Below, piece by piece: positions 8,675 through 19,868 of a stretch of 64,000 bases of DNA (its first letter is position 1; each line of letters starts with the position of its first letter). The stretch covers positions 62,001-126,000 of the forward strand of contig DASXFD010000038.1 in NCBI GenBank assembly GCA_036489755.1. Reading direction: 5' to 3'. The notes beneath the pieces are model-generated. The model did not search any database, was not told the origin of the DNA, and saw only the letters and a list, made by a program, of their open reading frames with translations. The stretch is from JABFXX01 sp036489755. Lineage in GTDB: Bacteria > Myxococcota_A > Polyangia > Haliangiales > Haliangiaceae. The position numbers were made by a program, and so were the translations under genes.

Positions 8675-9523
8675 CCGAGCGATCGCATCGCCGAGAACGC
8701 CGATGGAGACTTCTTCGTCGACGCGAGCTGCATCGATTGCGATCTGTGCCGGCAGCTCGCGCCCGAGAGCTTCGCGCGCAGCGATCGCGCCGGCCAGTCG
8801 TACGTCGCGCGGCAGCCGGCCGAAGCTCGCCCGCGCCATCGCGCGTTGATGGCGCTCGTGACCTGCCCGACGAGCTCGATCGGGACCACGCGCAAGCTCG
8901 ACAGCAAAGCGGCCGCGCGCGCGTTTCCCGAGCAGGTCGCCGACAACGTCTACTTCTGCGGCTATGCATCCGAGCGCAGCTACGGCGCCGCGAGCTGGCT
9001 GATCGTGCGGCCCGGCGGCAACGTGCTCGTCGATTCGCCGCGCGCGGCGAGCACGCTGATCGATCGCGTCGGCGAGCTCGGCGGCGTGCGCTTCATGTTC
9101 CTCACGCATCGCGACGACGTCGCCGATCACGCGAAGTGGGCCGCGCGATTCGGCTGCGAGCGAGTCGCGCATCGCGAGGATGCGCCGAGCGGCACCGAGC
9201 GCGTGATCGATGGCATCACCGAGCTCGCCGACGATCTGCACATCGTGCCGGTCCCGGGTCACACGCGCGGCAGCTGCGTGCTGATCGATCGAGGGCGCAA
9301 CGCGTTCACCGGCGATCATGTGTGGGCCGACGACGCGGGCGGCGGGCTCGCCGCGGGGCGCGACGTGTGCTGGTACTCGTGGCCCGAGCAGCGGCGCTCG
9401 ATGGCGGCGCTCGCCGAGCACACGTTCGTCGAGGTGTTTCCCGGCCATGGGCGCCGATTTCGCGCGGTCGATGCCGCGGCGATGCAGCGCGAGCTGCGGC
9501 GGCTCGCCTCGGTGATGCATTAA
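8666..9523 (+). CDS. Ferredoxin - metallo-beta-lactamase-fold fusion protein
   Basis: 285 residues from the ATG at 8666 (in-frame starts at 8582 and 8600 are possible). Residues 14-70 form a single-cluster ferredoxin: Cys22, Cys25, Cys28 (CIDCDLC) and Cys67 before Pro, with the usual acidic surroundings. Residues 85-285 are an MBL-fold domain: FLTHRDDVADHAKW, VPVPGHTRGSCVLIDRG, FTGDHVWAD, FPGHG. The first metal motif reads H-R-D-D-V-A-D-H instead of the usual HxHxDH, so metal binding differs from standard hydrolases. The fusion suggests a redox-coupled metallohydrolase or oxidoreductase; its reaction is unknown. It is flanked by DNA-repair-like genes, with no clear operon partner. Confidence 0.85.
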   Translation: MARPSDRIAENADGDFFVDASCIDCDLCRQLAPESFARSDRAGQSYVARQPAEARPRHRALMALVTCPTSSIGTTRKLDSKAAARAFPEQVADNVYFCGYASERSYGAASWLIVRPGGNVLVDSPRAASTLIDRVGELGGVRFMFLTHRDDVADHAKWAARFGCERVAHREDAPSGTERVIDGITELADDLHIVPVPGHTRGSCVLIDRGRNAFTGDHVWADDAGGGLAAGRDVCWYSWPEQRRSMAALAEHTFVEVFPGHGRRFRAVDAAAMQRELRRLASVMH

Positions 9524-9592
9524 GGTTGCCTTAGCAAGCGGCAGAGCTCGATCGTCGAACAACGCGCGAGCGACGTCGAGGTCTCACCGCGC

Positions 9593-10579
9593 ATGGTGAA
9601 GACTTCGCTGCTCGTTCTCGCGCTCGCTGCGTGCAACTCCGCCGGTGACGCGCCGGCCACCAACGCGTCGTACCCGGCGTGCACCACCGACGCGCAGCAG
9701 TGCCTCGACTCGTTCGTGGTGAGCGGCCACGCGATGCCGATCTATCGCAACGTGTCGCTGACCGCGGCGAACGCGGCGATCACGCAAGCCGTCATCGTCG
9801 TGCACGCCGCGCATCGCGACGCGAACAACTACTTCTACAGCGCGATGACCGCCGCCGAGCAAGACGGCGTCGACGGCACGACCGCCGTGATCGCGCCGCA
9901 CTTCGAGTGCGGCCACGATAACCCTCCCGCCGGCCAGCTCGCCTGGCAATGCAGCGGCGACGACTGGTCGCACGGCTACGGCGACACGACGTGGAACGTC
10001 TCGTCGTACGCCGTGATCGACGCGATCGTGCAGCAGCTCGCAAACAAGTCGCTGTTTCCGAACCTGACGCGCGTCGTGGTGACCGGGATGGGCTCGGGCG
10101 GCCAGCTCGCGCAGCGCTACGCGGCGACGAACCAGATCGATCCGCTGAGCGGCGTGGCGATCTCGTACGCGGTGGTGAGCCCGTCATCGTACGTGTGGCT
10201 CGACTCGACGCGCCCGTCGGCGACGGCCGGCTGTAGTGGCTACGACGACTATTATTACGGCCTGCAGAATCGCACCGGCTACGTCGCGATTCCGAGCGCC
10301 GAGCAGATCGCCGACGAGCTGGTCGCGCGCGACGTCACGTATTTCGTCGGCAGCGAAGACACGCTCGCGAGCCAGGGCACCTCGGGGCTCGACACGTCGT
10401 GCGGCGCGAACGCGCAAGGCGTGGATCGGCTGTCGCGAGCGCAGGCGTTCGTGTCGGCGGTTCAGAGCCGCGGCGCGGCGCACACGTTGACGATCGTCCC
10501 CGGCTGCAGGAGCTCGCGAGACTGCATGTTTCACTCGCCCGAGCTGCGCGCGCTCGTGCTGGCCGAGCCGAAAATCTGA
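9593..10579 (+). CDS. Alpha/beta-hydrolase-like lipoprotein
   Basis: 328 residues. The N-terminus MVKTSLLVLALAACNSAG is a lipoprotein signal with lipidated Cys14. The body looks like an esterase/PHB-depolymerase-like alpha/beta hydrolase: a core strand AVIVVHAAHRDANNY, strand-turn VVVTGMGSGGQLAQRYA (the elbow is GMGSG with Ser before GG), and a late VPGCRSSRDCMFHSPE that may supply the catalytic His. Several paired Cys suggest disulfides and an extracytoplasmic site. Substrate unknown. Its 3' end overlaps the convergent DNA ligase by 49 bp. Confidence 0.7.
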   Translation: MVKTSLLVLALAACNSAGDAPATNASYPACTTDAQQCLDSFVVSGHAMPIYRNVSLTAANAAITQAVIVVHAAHRDANNYFYSAMTAAEQDGVDGTTAVIAPHFECGHDNPPAGQLAWQCSGDDWSHGYGDTTWNVSSYAVIDAIVQQLANKSLFPNLTRVVVTGMGSGGQLAQRYAATNQIDPLSGVAISYAVVSPSSYVWLDSTRPSATAGCSGYDDYYYGLQNRTGYVAIPSAEQIADELVARDVTYFVGSEDTLASQGTSGLDTSCGANAQGVDRLSRAQAFVSAVQSRGAAHTLTIVPGCRSSRDCMFHSPELRALVLAEPKI

Positions 10580-11637
10580 GCGAGCTCGAAGGCAGGCGTC
10601 TCTTCGAGCTGATCGTAGCGACACGCCGACGTCGGCTTGTCGGGACGCCAGCGCTGGAAGTGCGTGCCGTGTCGAAACCGCGAGCCCTGCAAGTGATCGT
10701 AGCTGACCTCGCACACGAGCTCGATGCGCAGCGGCTCCCACGAGAGATCCTTGCCGCGATTCCACCGCGACGTCGCGCCGGGCATGCGCTGCGCCACGTC
10801 CTCGTCCTGAAACTCGGCCCACTCGCGCCACGGATGGTGCTCGCGATCGCGCAGCGGCTTGAGCAGCTCGGCGAGCTCGGCGCGCACGGTTTGTTTGAAG
10901 CCGGCGCACACGCCGACATGGTGCAGCGTGCCTTCGGCATCGTAGAGCCCGAGCAACAGCGAGCCGACGAGCTTGTCCTTGCCGCCCTTGTACCAGCGGA
11001 AGCCGGCGACCACGCAATCGGCGGTGCGCTGGTGCTTGATCTTCAGCATCGCGCGCTTGCCGGGCTGATATGTCAGGCCTTCCGGCTTGGCCATCACGCC
11101 GTCGAGCCCGGCGCCTTCGAACCGCGCGAACCAATCGGCGGCGACCGCCTTGTCGCGCGTCGCCGGCGTGACGTGGATCGGCGGCTTGACGTCCGCGAGC
11201 ACGGCGGCGAGTCGTTCGCGTCGCTCGAGCTGGCCGCGCTGGCGAAGATCTTCGTCGCCGAACGCGAGCAGGTCCCACGCGATGTACGAGCTCGGTTTGT
11301 CGGCCGCGAGCATCGCGACGCGCGACGCCGCCGGATGGATGCGGCCCAGCATCGCATCGAAGTCGAGCCGGCCGCCGTGCACGATCACGATCTCGCCGTC
11401 GAGCACGCAGCGATCGGGCAAGCCGGCGCGCAGCACGGCCTCGAGCTCGGGGAAGTAGCGGCCGAGCGGCTTGAGATCGCGACTCTGGATGTAGACCTGA
11501 TCGCCGGCTTTCCACACGAGCGCGCGGAAGCCGTCCCACTTCGGCTCGTACAGCCACGTCTCGCCATCTGGAATCTCCGACGACGCTTTCGCGAGCATCG
11601 GCTCGACGGGCGGCTGGAACGGCAACGCGAACGGCAT
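10531..11637 (-). CDS. ATP-dependent DNA ligase, LigC-like
   Basis: 368 residues. The adenylation domain has the nucleophilic lysine in motif I EPKWDGFRA (Lys33), followed by SRDLKPLGRYFPEL, motif III-like DGEIVIV, motif IV EGLDGVMAK-type (GAGLDGVMAKPEGL) and motif V AMLKIKHQRTADCVV. An OB-fold domain follows (VGSLLLGLYDAEGTLHHVG...). Size and architecture fit the small LigC/LigD-type ligases that seal breaks in NHEJ or base-excision repair, not the NAD-dependent LigA. There is no nuclease or polymerase fusion; the matching polymerase domain is a separate gene at 6761. The C-terminus overlaps the convergent lipoprotein gene by 49 bp. Confidence 0.92.
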   Translation of the reverse strand: MPFALPFQPPVEPMLAKASSEIPDGETWLYEPKWDGFRALVWKAGDQVYIQSRDLKPLGRYFPELEAVLRAGLPDRCVLDGEIVIVHGGRLDFDAMLGRIHPAASRVAMLAADKPSSYIAWDLLAFGDEDLRQRGQLERRERLAAVLADVKPPIHVTPATRDKAVAADWFARFEGAGLDGVMAKPEGLTYQPGKRAMLKIKHQRTADCVVAGFRWYKGGKDKLVGSLLLGLYDAEGTLHHVGVCAGFKQTVRAELAELLKPLRDREHHPWREWAEFQDEDVAQRMPGATSRWNRGKDLSWEPLRIELVCEVSYDHLQGSRFRHGTHFQRWRPDKPTSACRYDQLEETPAFELAQIFGSASTSARSSGE

Positions 11638-11673
11638 GCGCGCGCAGCATACGCCAATGCCACCGACGACGAG

Positions 11674-12378
11674 TCACCGGAGGATCTGCCGCCAGGCGCG
11701 AGCGACGACCTGCCTGGCGTCGTGCGTGATGACGTCGCCGTGCGAGAGGATCACGCGCTCGAAGTCCCACGCAAGGATCCGCTCCAAGCCGTCGCGGACG
11801 CGCGCCTTGTCACCCCAGGCGAACCGGTACTCGGGTGCCGGGCTGGGACGATTCCACATGCCGAGCGCGCGAAACATGATCCGGAGGAACACGTTGGTGC
11901 CCGGCGTTGCCGGCGTGAAGTTCTCGACGAGGTCGACGAGGATGAGGGTGCGGCTCGCGCGATGAAAAAAGGCGACCTCGCGCATGACTCGCGTCCCCTG
12001 CAGCGCGACCTGTGACATGTCGTCGGTCCAGAGCGGCGGCGCTTCATCGCCGAGGACGAAGTCGAAGCCGAGACCCTTGGCCCGCTTGTCGACGCCGGGA
12101 CAGACATACGTCACCGCGTCGGGGAACGCTTGCTGGCACGAGCGCACGTGCATCCAGTGGAGGTTGCCCGGTGCGATGATCGCCGCGACCCGGCCCAGCG
12201 CCGCGAGCTCGGCGGCGAGCGCATCGTCGAAGGCGCACGGGGAGTGAACGAGCAGCTCGCCGCTGGCGAGCTTGATCACCGTCATGCGCGCGGTGAACCG
12301 TGCGCCGCCCAGGCGCACGGCGTACTCCCGCAGCCACAGCGCATCGGGAACGAAGACTTCGAGAGAACCATTTCGCAC
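11674..12378 (-). CDS. DUF4336 protein (MBL-like fold)
   Basis: 234 residues matching the DUF4336 family: an N-terminal DALWLREYAVRLGGARFTAR, then MTVIKLASGELLVHSPCAFD, LGRVAAIIAPGNLHWMH and a C-terminal ILSHGDVITHDAR. The family is related to metallo-beta-lactamases; HWMH and SHGD are the likely metal-ligand stretches. Reaction unknown. It lies 36 bp upstream of the ligase on the same strand... that is, it ends at 11674 just beyond the ligase start at 11637, so the two may be transcribed together with DUF4336 first. Confidence 0.85.
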   Translation of the reverse strand: MRNGSLEVFVPDALWLREYAVRLGGARFTARMTVIKLASGELLVHSPCAFDDALAAELAALGRVAAIIAPGNLHWMHVRSCQQAFPDAVTYVCPGVDKRAKGLGFDFVLGDEAPPLWTDDMSQVALQGTRVMREVAFFHRASRTLILVDLVENFTPATPGTNVFLRIMFRALGMWNRPSPAPEYRFAWGDKARVRDGLERILAWDFERVILSHGDVITHDARQVVARAWRQILR

Positions 12379-12399
12379 GCGGCCGAGTAGATTCTAGCA

Positions 12400-12705
12400 A
12401 TGCGGCTCGCGCTTGCTGTGATGTTCGCGGCGAAGATCGCGCGCGCCGATCACGTGTGCGCGCCGGACGTCGTGCACCGCGGCGCGCTGATCGATCTCGA
12501 CCTCGAGCGAGCGCACGTTCGCGCGGCACTGAAGCTCGTTGCCGACACCGCGCATCTCAGCCTCGTCGTCGGCGACGACGTCACGGGTACGGTCACGCTG
12601 CACCTCGCGCGCGTGCCGTGGGATGCCGCCGCGTGTGCGATCGCCGAGGTCGCGCGCCTCGACCTCGAGCTTCGCGACGGCATCCTGATCGCGCGCAAGC
12701 GCTAG
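12400..12705 (+). CDS. Orphan STN (secretin/TonB short N-terminal) domain protein
   Basis: 101 residues with a short signal-like N-terminus (MRLALAVMFAAKIARA). The rest is almost exactly one STN domain: LIDLDLERAHVRAALKLVAD, LSLVVGDDVTGTVTLHLARV, PWDAAACAIAEVARLD, ending in DGILIARKR. This is the fold found at the N-terminus of secretins such as PilQ and of TonB-dependent transducers, where it binds partner proteins in the periplasm. Here nothing follows it. It is a plausible accessory or adaptor for a secretin or TonB system encoded elsewhere. Its stop overlaps the convergent VOC gene by 4 bp. Confidence 0.75.
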   Translation: MRLALAVMFAAKIARADHVCAPDVVHRGALIDLDLERAHVRAALKLVADTAHLSLVVGDDVTGTVTLHLARVPWDAAACAIAEVARLDLELRDGILIARKR

Positions 12706-13448
12706 GCGGGCTGCAACAGGCCGAGCACACCGCCCTGCGGATCGCTGAAGATCGCGAACCGGCCGACGCCCTTGGCTTCCATCGACGGTACGAGCACCGT
12801 CGCGCCGAGCTTCTTCGCCTTGTCGAGCGACGCGTCGCAGCTCGCGACCTGCACGTACGGCACCCAGGCTTGCGGCGCCTGCATCGGCGGCTTGTTGATG
12901 CCGGCGCGCATCTGACCGTCGCTCGTCAGCACGTGGTAGTCGGGCATCGCATCGCTGTGCTGCTCGGTGAAGCCGCCGATCGCCTTGTAGAACGCGAGCG
13001 ACTTCGCGGGCTGCTGTGTCTGCAGCTCGACCCAGCAGAACGCGCCGTTCTGGCGCGACCAGTCACCGGTGCCCGTCGAGTGCGCGGGCTGCCACAGGCA
13101 GAACGTGCCATCGAGATCGTCGGCGACGACCGACATCGTGCCGTGCTCGCCGAGCTGCTTCGGCTCCATCCGAACCTTGCCGCCGAGCGATTTGATCTTC
13201 GCGGCCGACGCGGCCGCGCTCTCGACCTGGAGATGCGGCAGCCAGTGGCCGGTCTTCGGCGCGCCGGGCGGCGTCGTCAGATAGCCGGCTTGCGTCTTGC
13301 CGTTCGCGCTGATCATCGTGTACGCGCCCTCGGCCATCGGCACGTCCTGCGTCGACCAGTTGAACAGCTCGCCGTAAAACCCTTGTGCCTTCTTCACATC
13401 CGGCACCACGTAATCGAACCAAACGAAACGTCCCGTCGGAATTGCCAT
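12702..13448 (-). CDS. VOC-family protein with two glyoxalase-like domains
   Basis: 248 residues from the ATG at 13448, chosen because of its strong ribosome site (AAAGGAGA, 6 nt upstream). Two tandem vicinal-oxygen-chelate domains are visible: FVWFDYVVPDVKKAQGFYGE at the start and FCWVELQTQQPAKSLAFYKA at about residue 130, each ending in a GxF/FCLWQP or GGVLGLLQP strand. Family members include glyoxalases, dioxygenases and antibiotic-binding proteins; similar two-domain proteins are common but usually uncharacterised. Metal and substrate are unknown. Confidence 0.88.
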   Translation of the reverse strand: MAIPTGRFVWFDYVVPDVKKAQGFYGELFNWSTQDVPMAEGAYTMISANGKTQAGYLTTPPGAPKTGHWLPHLQVESAAASAAKIKSLGGKVRMEPKQLGEHGTMSVVADDLDGTFCLWQPAHSTGTGDWSRQNGAFCWVELQTQQPAKSLAFYKAIGGFTEQHSDAMPDYHVLTSDGQMRAGINKPPMQAPQAWVPYVQVASCDASLDKAKKLGATVLVPSMEAKGVGRFAIFSDPQGGVLGLLQPA

Positions 13449-13523
13449 GACTCGTTCTCCTTTGCCCGTGGGTCGAACGAGCGGGCACGAGATCGACAAC
13501 GTCCCGACGAATCCTGCAACCGC

Positions 13524-13970
13524 TCAGGATCGCAGCGTGATCGGCTGGCCGTCGGGAACGAATATCATCGAGATCGAGTTCAGGCAGTAGCGCTGGTGGG
13601 TTGGCGGCGGCCCGTCGTCGAACACGTGCCCCAAATGTGCGTCGCAGCGGGCACACCGGATCTCGACACGGCGCATCCCATGACTACGGTCTTCGATGTT
13701 TCTCACATGCTCGGGATCGAACGGACGGAAGAAGCTCGGCCAGCCCGTGCCCGACTCGAACTTCGCGTTCGACGCGAACAGCGGCAGTCCGCACAACCGG
13801 CACGCGTACGTGCCGGCCTGCTTGTTGTCGAGGAGCAGCCCGCAAAACGGGCTCTCGGTGCCCTGATGGAGGATCACGTGGCGCTCGTCGGGCGTGAAGC
13901 TCTCGGCGAGCGCGTTCACGCGTTCGGTCGACAGTGGGGTGAGATCGTAGCCGGCGTGAGAGGTCGTCAC
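13524..13970 (-). CDS. msrB: Peptide-methionine (R)-S-oxide reductase
   Basis: 148 residues from a GTG at 13970. All MsrB hallmarks are present: zinc Cys pairs CRLCGLPLF and CARCDAHLGHVF, the GTGWPSF motif, the HGMRRVEIRC stretch and the catalytic Cys in QRYCLNSISMIF. It repairs methionine-R-sulfoxide in proteins using thioredoxin; there is no signal peptide, so it acts in the cytoplasm. The frame is open upstream to 14096 but that would overlap the divergent kinase, so the short form is preferred; the two starts are only about 40 bp apart. Confidence 0.93.
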   Translation of the reverse strand: MTTSHAGYDLTPLSTERVNALAESFTPDERHVILHQGTESPFCGLLLDNKQAGTYACRLCGLPLFASNAKFESGTGWPSFFRPFDPEHVRNIEDRSHGMRRVEIRCARCDAHLGHVFDDGPPPTHQRYCLNSISMIFVPDGQPITLRS

Positions 13971-14008
13971 GGCGGCAGTGTAGCAACCCGTGTATCCTCG
14001 TGACGCGG

Positions 14009-17050
<3,042 letters not shown>

Positions 17051-17051
17051 G

Positions 17052-18086
17052 CTACTCCGTGCTCGTCAATGCGCCGAACGCGCCGTGCATCTCCATGTCC
17101 GGACCCGCCGTGAAGTAGAGCGAGCTGCTCGCGAAGCCGCCGCTTCCCGGGCCGAACTGCAACGCCCACAGCCCGTCGATCGTGATCGCGGAGCCCGTTT
17201 CGTCGAGGAGGATCCCTCCGAGCAGGGCCGCATGCTCGTCGCTATCGAAGCTGAGCTCGTAGAAGTGGATCAGCCCGTCGCCGAAGTTTCCGACGAGGAG
17301 CTGGTTTGGCGCGGCGTCGAACGAGCTCGGCGCGAGCACCATCCCCCACGGCGAGTTCAGCTGGCCGCCCGAGAGCAAGCGGTCGAGCAGGTTGCCGTCG
17401 CCGTCGTAAACGTCGACGAAACCGTTGCCGTTGCCGGCCACGTCGTCGCCCTTGTCCGCGTCTTGCAGCGCGTACGAGACCAAGACATCGCCTTGGATGA
17501 TCGCGACGTTGAACGGCGCGAACCCTGCCGGCAGCAACGGATCGACGAAGCCGCTCGGCACGAGTCGGTACGTGGTGTCGTAGACGTCGACGCTGTTGTT
17601 GTGAAAGTTGGCGGCGTACAGCCGCGCATCGCCGTTGTTGGCTGTGCCGATCGCGACGCCTTTGTACACGGCGGAGCTTCCCGAGTTGTCGATGCGCAGC
17701 CGTGCCGCGCTGCCGGCAGACGCTTGCCAGCCCGAGATCGTTCCGTCTTCCGTGGCGAAGATGAACGCATCGCCCATGAACGCGGTGCTATCGCCGTTGA
17801 ACACCTGACCGGTCGGCGTCGCCGGCATTCCCGATGCTGCGGGCGTCGCCGGCGTCGGGATCGTGATCGCTGGGATCACGTGATTGCCGTGGATGTCGTA
17901 GACCTCGGAGATGCCCGTACCGTTCGCGGAGATCCACGCCACGCCCATCGGGTTGAAGGCGAGTCCCCACGCGTTGATGAGGCTCGGATCGGTCGCATCG
18001 GTGACGATGTCCGTGCGCGCGACGACGTTGTGGTCGAGCTGATGGCAACCGCCGACCAGCAGCGCCAGCCAAACATAGTGTTTCAT
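17052..18086 (-). CDS. TIGR03118-family secreted protein
   Basis: 344 residues from ATG 18086, chosen for the ribosome site GAGGAG upstream and the lipoprotein-like signal MKHYVWLALLVGGC (Cys14). The body matches the TIGR03118 family: DPSLINAWGLAFNPMGVAWI, SANGTGISEVYD, GDSTAFMGDAFIFATEDGTISGW (in parts), and LNSPWGMVLAPSSFD. The family has a predicted beta-propeller (NHL-like) fold and unknown function. It is convergent with the kinase with one base between stops. Confidence 0.85.
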   Translation of the reverse strand: MKHYVWLALLVGGCHQLDHNVVARTDIVTDATDPSLINAWGLAFNPMGVAWISANGTGISEVYDIHGNHVIPAITIPTPATPAASGMPATPTGQVFNGDSTAFMGDAFIFATEDGTISGWQASAGSAARLRIDNSGSSAVYKGVAIGTANNGDARLYAANFHNNSVDVYDTTYRLVPSGFVDPLLPAGFAPFNVAIIQGDVLVSYALQDADKGDDVAGNGNGFVDVYDGDGNLLDRLLSGGQLNSPWGMVLAPSSFDAAPNQLLVGNFGDGLIHFYELSFDSDEHAALLGGILLDETGSAITIDGLWALQFGPGSGGFASSSLYFTAGPDMEMHGAFGALTSTE

Positions 18087-18240
18087 CGAGTGCTCCTCGC
18101 CGTCGAACGGAGCAACGCACGTGCCCTCGCAAGCACGCGGTTCCTCGACGGTGAACCACGCCAGATCGCATCGCGTGATGGTCACCGCGATGTGCGGGGC
18201 GGCGATTCGTCACCAATCGAACGGTGTACGTCGAGCGCTG

Positions 18241-18930
18241 TTAGCGCAGCTCCGCGCCTTCAGCGATGCGATCGTGCTCGGGCGCTTCTGCGATCCGGAT
18301 CAACGCCGATGCGAGCACGTCGGGCGTGGTCGACTTGTACTTCGCGCGCAGCTGCTTGCCGCCGAACACGCCCGCGATCGCGAGCAGGCCGTCACCGACG
18401 ACTGCCGCGGCGCGCTCGCCCGCGCGCGAGTCATCGCGATCGCCCGTGATGATCGCGGGCCGCGCGATCACCCACGCCAGGCCGCTGTTGCGCACGGCGT
18501 CTTCGGCCTTGCCGCGCGCCTTCATGTACGCGCCGCGCGCGTTGGCATCGGCGCCGATGCCGGAGAGATAGACGAGCCGCGGCTTCGCGGCGGACTTGCG
18601 TGCCGCCTCGACGGCGATCTTGGTGAGCCCGTAGTCGACGAGCTCGTAGATGTCGCCGTCGACGCCCTCGGCTTTCGCGCGGCCACGCGTCGTGCCGATC
18701 AAGATGTAGAGCTCGCTCGGGGTCGCGCGATCGATGCCGTGTGCGAGCGTCTCGGCGTGCCACGGCGACGTGTCGATCGTCGCGCCGAGCTTCGCGAATC
18801 GCGCGCGCCACTCCGGGATCTTTTGCGAGTCGGGCCGGATGTGCGTGACCACCGGCGTCGCGCGCACGCATAGCTGGCGCACGACCTCGCGCCCGACGAA
18901 GCCGGTCGCGCCGAGGACGAACGCGGTCAC
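18241..18930 (-). CDS. NAD(P)-binding Rossmann-fold protein (atypical SDR)
   Basis: 229 residues. The N-terminus MTAFVLGATGFVGREVVRQL has the GxxGxxG dinucleotide-binding loop. Next come an atypical-SDR pattern LYILIGTTRGRAKAEG, the sheet PRLVYLSGIGADANARGAYM and AWVIARPAIITGDRDDSRAG. Related proteins are NmrA/UbiH-like redox sensors or oxidoreductases; the YxxxK pair may be Y and K of AYMKARGKAE. Its start overlaps the end of the upstream reductase by 4 bp (ATGA), so it is the last gene of a four-gene operon. Confidence 0.85.
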   Translation of the reverse strand: MTAFVLGATGFVGREVVRQLCVRATPVVTHIRPDSQKIPEWRARFAKLGATIDTSPWHAETLAHGIDRATPSELYILIGTTRGRAKAEGVDGDIYELVDYGLTKIAVEAARKSAAKPRLVYLSGIGADANARGAYMKARGKAEDAVRNSGLAWVIARPAIITGDRDDSRAGERAAAVVGDGLLAIAGVFGGKQLRAKYKSTTPDVLASALIRIAEAPEHDRIAEGAELR

Positions 18931-19868
18931 AGCTTGGCCAGCGCGGCCTGCATTCGCGCCTTGAGCGGCTCGACGACCGCCGAATCCTTGATGTTGATCA
19001 CGGGCTCGGTGTCGTACTGCTCGTAGAACACGCTGTCTTTACAATCGGCCGGCACGCCGAGCGCTTCGCGGATGCGCTTGAAGTCGGGCACGAACCCGCG
19101 ATCGATCAGCGGGACGATCGTGCCGGTGATCGTGCCGGTGAGGCCGCAGATGTAGATCACGACGTTCTTCGGCGTGAAGCCGCCGGTCGGCAAACCGAGC
19201 CGGCGCTCGAAGTCGTCGAGCCGGCCCGGCTCGAAGAACGATTCGACGCGGCCGGTGTCGCCCTTCCAATCCGGCGCTTCTTTCGGCCGGCTGACGGTGC
19301 CCCAGTACTTGAGCTTGTTCTCGTCGACCATGCGCGCGAGCTCGTCGCGGTAGCCGAGGTCGGCCGGATACGACGCGCCGTGCAACAGCACCCACTTCGA
19401 GAGATCCGCTTTCGGATTCTGCCGCAGCTCGCTGCGCACCATGCTGAGGAACGGCGCCGAGCCGGTGCCGGCCGCGACCATCACGCGGAGCCGCGGATCA
19501 TCGAGGCCGATCGTGTCCTTCACCGTGAACACGCCCGCCGCGACCGCGCGCATGTACATGCGATCGCCGTTCTTGAGCTTCCACAGCAGATGCGTGAGCG
19601 GATTTTCCGACTCGGGCTTCGCGACCCAGCGGATGTAGAACTCGACGGGGCCGTCGTCTTCGGGCGCCGATGCGATCGACATCGAACGCCGCACCGAGCC
19701 GAGCGCGGCCTTGTCGGCGTTGTTCATGCCGAGCACGCAGTATTGGCCGGGCACGAACCACGGCCGCTCGGCAGGCGGCTGATCCGGCTGGACGCGGAAG
19801 ACGGTGAGCGCGTCGGTCAGGTCGATGCGCTCGACGAGCGTGGCGTTGTACTCGAGCGACTTGGCCAT
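18927..19868 (-). CDS. Ferredoxin/flavodoxin-NADP+ reductase
   Basis: 313 residues from ATG 19868 (MAKSLEYNATLVERIDLTDA). FAD-binding barrel: PWFVPGQYCVLGM and RRSMSIASAPEDDGPVEFYI (the RxYS-type motif is here RSMS). NADP domain: VMVAAGTGSAPFLSMVR (GTGxAPFLS), WVLLHGASYPADLGYRDEL, NVVIYICGLTGTITGT. It moves electrons between NADP(H) and ferredoxin or flavodoxin in the cytoplasm. Its first 52 bp overlap the 3' end of the upstream peptidase gene, and its stop overlaps the next gene by 4 bp, so translation is probably coupled. Confidence 0.92.
   Translation of the reverse strand: MAKSLEYNATLVERIDLTDALTVFRVQPDQPPAERPWFVPGQYCVLGMNNADKAALGSVRRSMSIASAPEDDGPVEFYIRWVAKPESENPLTHLLWKLKNGDRMYMRAVAAGVFTVKDTIGLDDPRLRVMVAAGTGSAPFLSMVRSELRQNPKADLSKWVLLHGASYPADLGYRDELARMVDENKLKYWGTVSRPKEAPDWKGDTGRVESFFEPGRLDDFERRLGLPTGGFTPKNVVIYICGLTGTITGTIVPLIDRGFVPDFKRIREALGVPADCKDSVFYEQYDTEPVINIKDSAVVEPLKARMQAALAKL

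Noticed and set aside
5252..9562. A 1436-codon open frame on the minus strand
   Set aside because: It has biased Arg/Ala/Asp composition and no motifs, and lies across the real MATE, polymerase, small secreted protein and ferredoxin-fusion genes in other frames; typical of high-GC shadows.
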